The notes under the pieces: model-generated
The model's input: only the letters and a program-made list of their open reading frames with translations
What the model was told of the DNA's origin: nothing
Databases searched by the model: none
Shown here: positions 24,570 through 31,622 of the stretch, piece by piece
How the letters are laid out: every line of letters begins with the position of its first letter
Numbering within the stretch: position 1 is the stretch's first letter
Position numbers and translations under genes: made by a program
Source: an uncultured Sutterella sp.
Lineage (GTDB): Bacteria; Pseudomonadota; Gammaproteobacteria; Burkholderiales; Burkholderiaceae_F
Direction: 5' to 3'
DNA length: 51,049 nt
Assembly (NCBI GenBank): GCA_905197905.1
Contig: CAJKAP010000015.1
Span: forward strand, 1 to 51,049

Positions 24570-25121
24570 TTACTTAACGCATCTGAAAAGTAAATCAGCG
24601 GAAGTATGCTGAAGAACATTTTCTGCGGTATTACCCGTATCTGCAGCACCAGTATTAGATGTGTAGTTCACCCCACTTTCGCGTGTGGTATCTACTGGGA
24701 AAACCTTTAAGCCACTCTTGGCGCAGAATTTGCTGGCTTGCTTTAGCAAGTCATAACGAGCCTGAATACCCTGATAGCCGCCGGAGCTCCCTGCCAGCAT
24801 ATACACCCCATTTGCTAATTCCAAAGGTTCCACTTCAGCCGTGGCATTTTCACAGACAAACGTGATCTGACCAGAAGCAACGCTACGATATGGAATCTTG
24901 TCCGTTGATTTCATCGAAGTCACACGAGCGGTTTTACCTTCTTTAGCGCAGAATTCGTTAGCCGCCTTCACTGCATCACCTTGTTGATTAGCTCCATTCC
25001 AAGAAACATAACTAGTCGCTGTAATGGAATACTGACCGCCACCTAAACTGACAGGAGCAGAAGTAGAACAGCCAACTAAGGCAATAACTAAAGCAAGCGG
25101 TAACAGGGTCTTATTTATCAT
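24570..25121 (-). CDS. Lipoprotein with two tandem repeat domains, unknown
   Basis: 183 residues from ATG 25121. The longer frame to 25151 lacks a signal. Lipobox ALVGC gives a lipidated Cys after about 18 residues. The mature protein is built of two similar halves. The first has GGGQYSITATSYVSW ... AANEFCAKEGKTARV ... ITFVCEN; the second has LANGVYMLAGSSGGYQG ... QASKFCAKSGLKVFP ... LLFRCVK. Each half holds one FCAK cysteine and one terminal FVC/FRC cysteine, suggesting an intradomain disulfide. Probably an outer-membrane lipoprotein; function unknown. Confidence 0.75.
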   Translation of the reverse strand: MINKTLLPLALVIALVGCSTSAPVSLGGGQYSITATSYVSWNGANQQGDAVKAANEFCAKEGKTARVTSMKSTDKIPYRSVASGQITFVCENATAEVEPLELANGVYMLAGSSGGYQGIQARYDLLKQASKFCAKSGLKVFPVDTTRESGVNYTSNTGAADTGNTAENVLQHTSADLLFRCVK

Positions 25122-25560
25122 GGAACACCTATGGTTGAGAGTTTGAGTCATAGAATTTCGATTGTCACTTTTCTTCTTAAAAAAGTCGATACCAATCTAT
25201 GGACAAAATTATAGACCTCTGAACCTTCCTTGTGTCTTTCTAAAGAGCATTCTCTGATTTTTCTCAACGGTCTCAAAGCACTTTCTCCGATGCAATACCA
25301 TACTCGTAATTCGCCATGCAATAGTAGAGATGTTATGTATGTTCCGGGATAACCCTTGCAACTGAGTACAGCTTTTGTGGTGTTTTAGCTAGTTCGTTCC
25401 TTCCCTTGAAAACTTTTGTTCAGAATTAAAAGATATCTAAAAAACTTTTTTCTCACCCTTTTATCTTGAGATCATACTTTTATACTATGGTATAGTATCT
25501 AAACTTTTATGACCACTGTTTCGATCAGCAGTTTCTTTCTCTATTTGTCAGTTGATTTAT
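25122..25560. other. Intergenic, no gene seen
   Basis: About 440 bp between divergent genes. AT content rises sharply towards the right. A possible -10 (TATAGT) stands near 25491, after TACTTTTATACTATGG. No frame here has a ribosome site plus recognisable content. Confidence 0.4.
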
Positions 25561-25821
25561 ATGACCTCGAACTCTACCAATACTTTCACAGTCTCAAACT
25601 CATCAGAAAAGTCTTCCTCATTTACCGTCGATTCAAGAAGAAATGAGAGCTCTCAAAATTTAGACGAGCTTGTTGATAATTCCTTTTCTGAAAGCTCTTT
25701 AAAAAATTTTTCTGAACCCCCAAAAATTGAACCAACTGGTAGCTCAAAAAACTCAAACAAAGGCAATGACGAAACCTCTGAATACGACGATGACAAAGTA
25801 ATTAAATACTACAAAAAATAA
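25561..25821 (+). CDS. Ser/Asn-rich low-complexity ORF, unknown
   Basis: About 86 residues from ATG 25561, very rich in Ser, Asn, Asp, Glu and Lys, with no hydrophobic core and no signal peptide, ending KVIKYYKK. It is probably disordered. It ends at AAA-AAA-TAA. The next ORF, in the -1 frame, is open from 25806 and lacks an ATG near its beginning, so this ORF may be the N-terminal part of a longer protein made by -1 slippage or broken by an indel. AT-rich sequence marks it as recently acquired. The ribosome site is weak. Confidence 0.45.
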   Translation: MTSNSTNTFTVSNSSEKSSSFTVDSRRNESSQNLDELVDNSFSESSLKNFSEPPKIEPTGSSKNSNKGNDETSEYDDDKVIKYYKK

Positions 25822-25904
25822 TAGACAACAAAAAACAAATAAAAGAGCTATTACATCTAATCAAATTAATTGCACTTTGTATATTTGTATTCTATCTATT
25901 CGTT

Positions 25905-27029
25905 TTGGTAAAAATTCACTCGGAAAAATCAGAGTCTATTAATGATACTCTTAATATTTTGCCCTATGCAGTTGATTTTTATATTAACCACCCCAAACCT
26001 TTACTCATCGCGGCAAAAGAAAATATCTTTATTGGATACCTGGCAATTTTATTTATATCATTAATTTCATTTAAAAATAAAATAAAAATTTCAATTATTT
26101 TATCTATAATATTTTGTGCCGCCAATTTCTACGGTTGCACTTCAACTATGCATAAAAATAAACTTGCTGCCTTAGAAAACAACGAGGTTACTCAAAACAC
26201 TTCGGAAAATGAGGAAAAAACGGAAATAGCTGCCGCATCAGCTATTGCTCCTGTAACTACTCCTACTCTGGAAGATAAAAAAGTTGAAGATGACCTCTCT
26301 AAAAAGATTTCTGGTCTAGAAATCCTAGACTTAGTGAATAACTGCCAAACATACAGAGGGTATGATACGCAAGTAACAACAACTCAGGAAAGGTTATTCT
26401 CACCTCGAAGACCTCAAGCAAGAGTTCTCTGGCCGTGTAGCTACCCAGTAGATGGAAAGTCCGTTAAGCTGAATTATGGAAGTGTTACAGAGGATGCCTA
26501 TAGGGGAAAATTTGAATACGGAGAAGGAGTTGTTGTATGGTTAGAAAAAGAATCCGTATTGAGACAAACTATCATTGATGACGCCTGGTATTTTTCTAAC
26601 AAATATCCACATGGAAGAAAAGTTAGATTTATATCTTTTTACCATATTCCTGATGAATTTATCCCAAAACTAAAGAAAAGTTTGAAATATTGGTTTTTGA
26701 TTCCATCTAGAATAAGTTTTCATAACTGGCTTTTTGAAAATAATTTAGAATATGGATTTCCTAAATACATAGAAGATAAGAAATTCGATGGAATTGATTT
26801 AACATTAAGAACATTTGATTTAGAAAAGAAGAATGAAGCAACAGCCTTGATAAAAGAAAAATTTCCTCAAAACTACAACGAATGGAATTCTAAAAAGTTT
26901 TACTCATGGCTTAATAAAACCAAATTTTCAAATCATGAAAGTTATTACGATAGATTGATTTACGCAATTTATGACAACGAAGATGAAGTAATCGAATCGA
27001 TTTTCAGTAAGTATATACATAAAAAATAA
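25905..27029 (+). CDS. AT-rich-island membrane protein, unknown
   Basis: 374 residues from a TTG at 25905. The frame is open back to 25806 and the upstream residues are hydrophobic (LIKLIALCIFVFYLFV), so the real protein is probably longer and starts without ATG or by frameshift. It has a second hydrophobic region (IGYLAILFISLISF, then IISIILSIIFCAANF-YGC-like with a cysteine), an acidic linker, then a globular Tyr/Lys-rich domain containing RGYDTQVTTTQERLF and ARVLWPCSYPVDG. I do not recognise the family. Base composition and codons are unlike the flanking genes. A terminator follows. Confidence 0.5.
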   Translation: MVKIHSEKSESINDTLNILPYAVDFYINHPKPLLIAAKENIFIGYLAILFISLISFKNKIKISIILSIIFCAANFYGCTSTMHKNKLAALENNEVTQNTSENEEKTEIAAASAIAPVTTPTLEDKKVEDDLSKKISGLEILDLVNNCQTYRGYDTQVTTTQERLFSPRRPQARVLWPCSYPVDGKSVKLNYGSVTEDAYRGKFEYGEGVVVWLEKESVLRQTIIDDAWYFSNKYPHGRKVRFISFYHIPDEFIPKLKKSLKYWFLIPSRISFHNWLFENNLEYGFPKYIEDKKFDGIDLTLRTFDLEKKNEATALIKEKFPQNYNEWNSKKFYSWLNKTKFSNHESYYDRLIYAIYDNEDEVIESIFSKYIHKK

Positions 27030-27040
27030 ACAATAAAATA

Positions 27041-27080
27041 AATGCCCGAGGAAACTTATATTTTTCCTCGAGCATTTTTA
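27041..27080. terminator. Bidirectional terminator
   Basis: Stem AATGCCCGAGGAAA / TTTCCTCGAGCATT with A/T tracts on both sides, between the convergent AT-rich-island genes. Confidence 0.85.
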
Positions 27081-27084
27081 TTTA

Positions 27085-27546
27085 CTATTTTAGCTTTTTT
27101 AGAAAAATTAATTGAATTATATCTTCTCGATCTTCAAAATTGCCATACACTATACTCTCTCCTCCTTTCAGCATCCAATAATAGAAATCTTGTTTTTTAT
27201 TTGGTTCACCAAAGCGATATTTTAGATCATCAAACAGATCATCACCTACTTCTTCTATAGAATAATAATAATAAACTATTTTATGTTCTTTATATTTATT
27301 GGTAAAGAATATTTCTGCAAAAGCAGGCATTAGCTGCTGATTTTCGTAAGCTCTATAATAACATCCAGATGTCATAAAATAAGAAACACTAGTTTCATCA
27401 ACTCTGCAGCCAGCTCTTTTTTCCATTTTTTTCATATATTGCATAACGTCAGTTTTACCCAATACGAAATTATCCAATAATACTAAAGCATGGCTATATC
27501 CTGATATTATGTTTAATGCAATAAATAAAATGATTATTTTTTTCAT
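27085..27546 (-). CDS. Small secreted protein of the AT-rich patch, unknown
   Basis: 153 residues with signal peptide MKKIIILFIALNIISGYSHA. The mature protein has two cysteines (RAGCRVDE and TSGCYYRAY), many Tyr and Lys residues, and an acidic middle (EEVGDDLFDDLKYRFGEP). I do not recognise the family. AAAGGGGAG stands upstream of ATG. AT-rich composition links it with the convergent gene at 25905. It lies between that gene and tRNA-Ser, so the patch could be a small horizontally acquired cargo. Confidence 0.6.
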   Translation of the reverse strand: MKKIIILFIALNIISGYSHALVLLDNFVLGKTDVMQYMKKMEKRAGCRVDETSVSYFMTSGCYYRAYENQQLMPAFAEIFFTNKYKEHKIVYYYYSIEEVGDDLFDDLKYRFGEPNKKQDFYYWMLKGGESIVYGNFEDREDIIQLIFLKKLK

Positions 27547-27663
27547 ATTTCTCCCCTTTTAAAGAAATTGCCGAAGATAAGCGAGGTTCTCAGAACTTAA
27601 GAAAATTTTTCTTTGATACTCACTCTGGAATCTTGGTCATAGACTGTAAGTGCGAAGTAATTG

Positions 27664-27751
27664 TGGCGGAAGGAGTGGGATTCGAACCCACGAATGATTG
27701 CTCATTGCCGGTTTTCAAGACCGGTGCATTCAACCGCTCTGCCATCCTTCC
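27664..27751 (-). tRNA. tRNA-Ser(UGA)
   Basis: Read on the minus strand it is an 88-nt class II tRNA. Acceptor stem GGAAGGA / TCCTTCC, discriminator G, encoded CCA. The anticodon stem CCGGT / ACCGG encloses CTTGAAA with anticodon TGA. It has a long variable arm and a T-loop TTCGAAT. It decodes UCA and other UCN serine codons. The plus-strand frame over it is a known artefact. Confidence 0.96.
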
Positions 27752-28017
27752 GCAAGAGCTGATATGTGGTGTGAGAAGTTACGCTCTGCGCTGTAGATCG
27801 TTAGCGAAAACGCCCTTCTCGAAAAGGAAAGTGGATTATAGCATGATGAGCCAAAAAGTTGGCATCCCGACAAAAAACTAAGTTAATCCGCCTTTTTTGA
27901 GTTCCTGCCTCCGTGAAAACCCTTCAAAATCAAGACTTTCTCACCTAAAAGCCCCTCAACGCGATAAAATAAACCAAATATAGACCCGCGTTAGCGATAC
28001 AACTGGGACGTTTGCTC

Positions 28018-29835
28018 ATGGCCACAAAGAAATCAAGAATGTCTGCCTTAGAAGCCGCGATTGCGGAATATGAGGCGAGTCTCACAGAAAAAGAGACAGA
28101 GGAGCGTGTTGCGCCCCCTCTTGAAGAAGAGGATGAAGAACTCTCCTCAGTGGACATGGATCTCGAGCTCGAAAAGACACTCGCTGCTGCCCTTCTCTCC
28201 ACTCCTGAGAGTGAAGACGGGAGAAAGTCAGAGGTCCTTGAGACTCCCAAACGTAGTCCAGGTAGTCCCAAGGTCAAATCGTCCCGTCGCAGTGCCCCTA
28301 CTCGCGCTCTTCGCAGTAAGAGTGCGCAGACGCTCACCGATCGCTTGTTGCGCCCCATTGTGACCACACTAGAAAATGCCGCAAGCGAAATCGCTAATGC
28401 CAATAAAGACGAATTTACGCTCGTTCCAATTAATCCTCTGCGCGCCGTGGTGGTGCTTGAAGTCAACCCCGCCTCACTAGCCCTACTTGACCTTCTTGTG
28501 CGCTTTATGCGCCGACGTGATCAGTATGTGCTCGCACGGCTGCGCGCGGTTCTCGTGACCGATAACCTCAACGCAGTGGATGAAACCCTGCGAGAAGATA
28601 TTCTTCAGTACGCCGCAAAAGTCAAAGTTAGCGTAGAGCCCCTTGCGCTTTACATTAATCCTAAGAGCCGCCAAAAGATGGCGCTCTACCGAGCAAGCTT
28701 TTCTCGCACCTTAGCGCGAAATGTGGTCAAACACGGGGACGATGTGATGATTTCCGCCCTTGTCGAAGAAGTGCACTTTGAGCGCTTCTTAACGGCTTGG
28801 CTCTCGGGACTGGGTCCCGAAGGGGTTGCGCCCTTTAGTGCTAACCCCACGCTTTTTGCAAAAGAAAGAGAAGCAGAGGCAGATGCTTCCCTATCTCTTA
28901 AAGAGAGTGAGGCGCGACTTCCTCGCTTCTTGACGCCTTGGTCGCAGACCAGCGAGCGCGATATTGTGCGCTACGCCAAGGCTGCGAAGTTACTCAGCTC
29001 TGCGCCAAAGAAAAAAGAGTCGCTTCTGCGCACCCAAGTGATGCCCATTTTCGAAGAGATGCGGCCAGGCTTTCGCAGTGCGGTGGCACGCAGTATTTCT
29101 TTGACTGAGGAAGCCCTTGAAGTGCTCCACGATGTGGCGCAAGAAGACTTAGCACTCGTTCTAGGGGAAGAACCCTCTTCAGGGGAAAAGAATGGACTCA
29201 AGATTTCGGCCCTTTTAAAACTCGTCCCTGCTCGTCAAGCTTGGTGCTTGCGCGCTTGGTTTGAATACTTGGGCGAAGCGATCCCAGAACGCGATAAACT
29301 CGAAGCCATTTTGACGCAATTGCGCGAAATGCAAAACGATGCGCCACTTTCTGTTCGTTGTCGCGACAAAGAAGTGCGCCGCTGGGGCGATTGGCTCCTT
29401 CTCACGACGCCCACCCCTCGCGCCGGAAATGCAATCCTTCGCCGAGAAATCACCGTGACAGGAGAAGCCACGATTTCGCTTCCTGAATGGCATGGAGAAC
29501 TTCAGATTCGCTTTGCCAAGGCGGGGGAACCTGGTATTGCGCTAGAAAAATTCCTCGCGAACCCCGTTGAGGTGCGGGCTCGCCAGGGCGGAGAGAAAAT
29601 CAAACTCTTTGCCCTGAAGCCCTCAAAAAACTTGCGTGAGCTCTATCAAGAAATGAAAGTCCCTCCAGCTGATCGCAACCGCTTACCACTTGTGTGGTTA
29701 GGAGGTGACTTGATTTTTGCGGCGGGTTTAGGGTTAGAAATTCGCGCGGTTGACGATGAAGTCCTCTACCCTGAGCGCCTCACCTTTGCCTTTAAGCCTG
29801 ATGGTGGGCTTTGGGCCGCACTCTCTGACGACTAA
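28018..29835 (+). CDS. TilS paralogue lacking the PP-loop (pseudo-TilS)
   Basis: 605 residues from ATG 28018. The first about 105 residues are an extension, acidic then Ser/Pro/Arg-rich. From there it parallels the TilS at 22393: FTLVPINPLRAVVVL against FALSPMNPVRVVIAL. But SGGRDS is replaced by EVNPAS (residues 148-153), the HHEDDRLET element by LVEEVHFER, and NRIRHEVMP by LLRTQVMP. The C-terminal TilS domain is well kept (LPEWHGELQIRFAKAGEPG; GGEKIKLFALKPSKNLRELY; RLPLVWLGGDLIFAAGLGL). So ATP and Mg sites are gone while the tRNA-acceptor-binding part remains. The frame is intact over 1.8 kb, arguing for selection. Role unknown: regulator, TilS partner or other tRNA binder. A terminator follows. 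Confidence 0.85.
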   Translation: MATKKSRMSALEAAIAEYEASLTEKETEERVAPPLEEEDEELSSVDMDLELEKTLAAALLSTPESEDGRKSEVLETPKRSPGSPKVKSSRRSAPTRALRSKSAQTLTDRLLRPIVTTLENAASEIANANKDEFTLVPINPLRAVVVLEVNPASLALLDLLVRFMRRRDQYVLARLRAVLVTDNLNAVDETLREDILQYAAKVKVSVEPLALYINPKSRQKMALYRASFSRTLARNVVKHGDDVMISALVEEVHFERFLTAWLSGLGPEGVAPFSANPTLFAKEREAEADASLSLKESEARLPRFLTPWSQTSERDIVRYAKAAKLLSSAPKKKESLLRTQVMPIFEEMRPGFRSAVARSISLTEEALEVLHDVAQEDLALVLGEEPSSGEKNGLKISALLKLVPARQAWCLRAWFEYLGEAIPERDKLEAILTQLREMQNDAPLSVRCRDKEVRRWGDWLLLTTPTPRAGNAILRREITVTGEATISLPEWHGELQIRFAKAGEPGIALEKFLANPVEVRARQGGEKIKLFALKPSKNLRELYQEMKVPPADRNRLPLVWLGGDLIFAAGLGLEIRAVDDEVLYPERLTFAFKPDGGLWAALSDD

Positions 29836-29854
29836 CCTTTTTCTCAAAAAAGCA

Positions 29855-29897
29855 AAACCTCTCGAAAAGTTGAATGAGCTCTTCGAGAGGTTTCTTG
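29855..29897. terminator. Bidirectional terminator
   Basis: Stem AAACCTCTCGAA / TTCGAGAGGTTT between the pseudo-TilS gene and convergent ccmI, with TCTTGTTT following on the plus strand. Confidence 0.8.
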
Positions 29898-29911
29898 TTT
29901 CAAGGACTCGT

Positions 29912-31021
29912 TTATTGCTTTGGCGGCGGAAGTGGTGGCAGTCCACTGATTCCGCCCATACCGGATCGCATCGCGCCAGAGCCTGAGCCCATGGCAGGAG
30001 GCATATTGGGTGGCATATTGGGCGGCATTCCACCCATGCCACTTCCCATACCGCTACCCATACCGCCGCCCATACCGCCGCCCATGCCTGGCATACCCTT
30101 AGGCATCATCACGGGCTTAGGCGGCTCAACGGTGTCAAGTGGCAACTGCTTTAAGCCGCCCTCTTTCATCGCGCGGTCGATGTTTTCGTTCAAGACTTCT
30201 TTCATCTCGTCGCCATCAGGCACTTGAGAGCGTAAGCGATTCCAGTAAAGTACCGCTTCGGCGTACTTCCCTTCCTGATAGTTCAAAATCCCCGCTAAGA
30301 CCAAGGTCTTCGCTTCGTGCGGATCGAGCGCCAAGATTTTCTTCACGAGAGCACCGAGCTCAGCTTCATCAACCTCTCCCGAAGCCACAATCGCATCCAT
30401 GAGGTTCACGGCTGCTGGCACATCATTGGGCTTTAAGCGCACCACTTCGCGCCAGGCGGCAATTGCTTTTGGCCACTCTTCCGTGACGGTATATTGGTCC
30501 GCCAAAATTTCCCACGCTTCTAAGCGACTGGGATCCTTTTTAACGGCTTCTTCCAGTACGGCCATCGTTTCGCCCATCGAGCGAGCACGCTCTTCTTCCG
30601 TTTTGACGGCATCGATCTGAGCGACAGCACGGTCATCCAACGCCGAATAGTCTCCGTAGCGCAGATAAAGCCCTGCGCTTCCAGCAGGAATCGCGACGAT
30701 CAAAGCCAAAAGCGTTCCCCAAAGAAGCACAGGCGTTTGGGGCGCACGAGCGTCACTCGTCTCAGCTAAGTCATCCACCAGGGTCCCTGCTAGACGGTTC
30801 GCCTCTTCTTCAAAAGCGACTTCATCAATCGTGCCCTGCGCTTTTTTCCCTTCGAGCTGACGGTAAGCATGACGTGCGCCTTCAAAGATATCTTCAAGGC
30901 GAGCGGCTTCTGCACGAGCACGATTGCGCTTGGTGAAAAGTGCCCAAGCAAAGAGCAAAATCGCAAGGAGAACGAGTCCCACGGCTGTGCCGATAAAAAT
31001 CCACTGTAAGGTATGCGGCAT
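29912..31021 (-). CDS. ccmI: Cytochrome c maturation protein CcmI
   Basis: 369 residues from ATG 31021, which starts 1 nt after the ccmH stop and has GGAGG 9 nt upstream. It has an N-terminal membrane helix (WIFIGTAVGLVLLAILLFAW), a coiled cytoplasmic segment, a second helix (VLLWGTLLALIVAIPAGSAGL), then periplasmic TPR repeats (LEAWEILADQYTVTEEWPKA; AKTLVLAGILNYQEGKYAEA). This is the apocytochrome chaperone of system I. The last about 65 residues are an unusual Gly/Met/Pro-rich tail with GMGG and MPPN repeats. It is the last gene of the ccmF-H-I operon. Family call firm; tail function unknown. Confidence 0.9.
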   Translation of the reverse strand: MPHTLQWIFIGTAVGLVLLAILLFAWALFTKRNRARAEAARLEDIFEGARHAYRQLEGKKAQGTIDEVAFEEEANRLAGTLVDDLAETSDARAPQTPVLLWGTLLALIVAIPAGSAGLYLRYGDYSALDDRAVAQIDAVKTEEERARSMGETMAVLEEAVKKDPSRLEAWEILADQYTVTEEWPKAIAAWREVVRLKPNDVPAAVNLMDAIVASGEVDEAELGALVKKILALDPHEAKTLVLAGILNYQEGKYAEAVLYWNRLRSQVPDGDEMKEVLNENIDRAMKEGGLKQLPLDTVEPPKPVMMPKGMPGMGGGMGGGMGSGMGSGMGGMPPNMPPNMPPAMGSGSGAMRSGMGGISGLPPLPPPKQ

Positions 31022-31022
31022 C

Positions 31023-31622
31023 TTAGTGTTCCTCCTTCTCACGAGTGCTCTTTAGCGCTTCTGCGTCAAAAGGCTTTGCGCCAGAGAGCATTTCTCTGGC
31101 AAGCGCGACTTGCGCTTGGCGCTCAGGGCTCTCAACAACCTCTTTTCTTCTCGGACGAATGAGTCCCCCCTTAAAGATAGCCCAGAGAGCTAAGAGGAAA
31201 AAGGCCGCGGGTGCTAACCACAAAAGCATCGTGTTGGCACGGAAAGCGGGGTTATAAAGCACCACTTCTCCGTAGCGATCGACAATCGTGTCAATCACTT
31301 CTTGGTCGGTTTTCCCCTTTGCAATCAACTCAGCCGTTTCACGGCGAAGTTCTACCGCGGCTTCTGTCATCGAGTCGGCAATCGACTCATTCTGGCAGAC
31401 CAAACAGCGCAACTGGCGGCTAATTTCCACCAAGCGAGCATTGGTCTTGGGGTCCATTTCCGCAGGTTGTGCTACGGTGGGAAGCGCTGCACTCTGCGCC
31501 GTTTCCTTTTTCCCTAAAATGGCGTTGGGGTCGGGATCGGCCGCTTGCGCTAACCCCAGCCCTAAACCTAAGAGCATTGAGGCGAGCACGGCACTGCGTG
31601 CAATTTGATTGCGTTTCATCAT
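31023..31622 (-). CDS. ccmH: Cytochrome c maturation protein CcmH
   Basis: 199 residues. Signal peptide ending near GLAQAA. The thioredoxin-like redox motif LRCLVCQNESIADS (residues about 71-84) reduces the haem-binding cysteines of apocytochrome c. The membrane helix MLLWLAPAAFFLLALWAIF is followed by a cytosolic tail. Its ATG overlaps the ccmF stop by 4 nt (ATGA) and its stop is 1 nt before ccmI, so the three are translationally coupled. It is longer than minimal CcmH because of about 50 extra N-terminal residues. No ccmG lies between ccmF and ccmH, unlike the usual order. Confidence 0.93.
   Translation of the reverse strand: MMKRNQIARSAVLASMLLGLGLGLAQAADPDPNAILGKKETAQSAALPTVAQPAEMDPKTNARLVEISRQLRCLVCQNESIADSMTEAAVELRRETAELIAKGKTDQEVIDTIVDRYGEVVLYNPAFRANTMLLWLAPAAFFLLALWAIFKGGLIRPRRKEVVESPERQAQVALAREMLSGAKPFDAEALKSTREKEEH

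Noticed and set aside
27633..27881. Plus-strand frame containing VGFEPT
   Set aside because: A classic false gene: the reverse complement of a tRNA-Ser.
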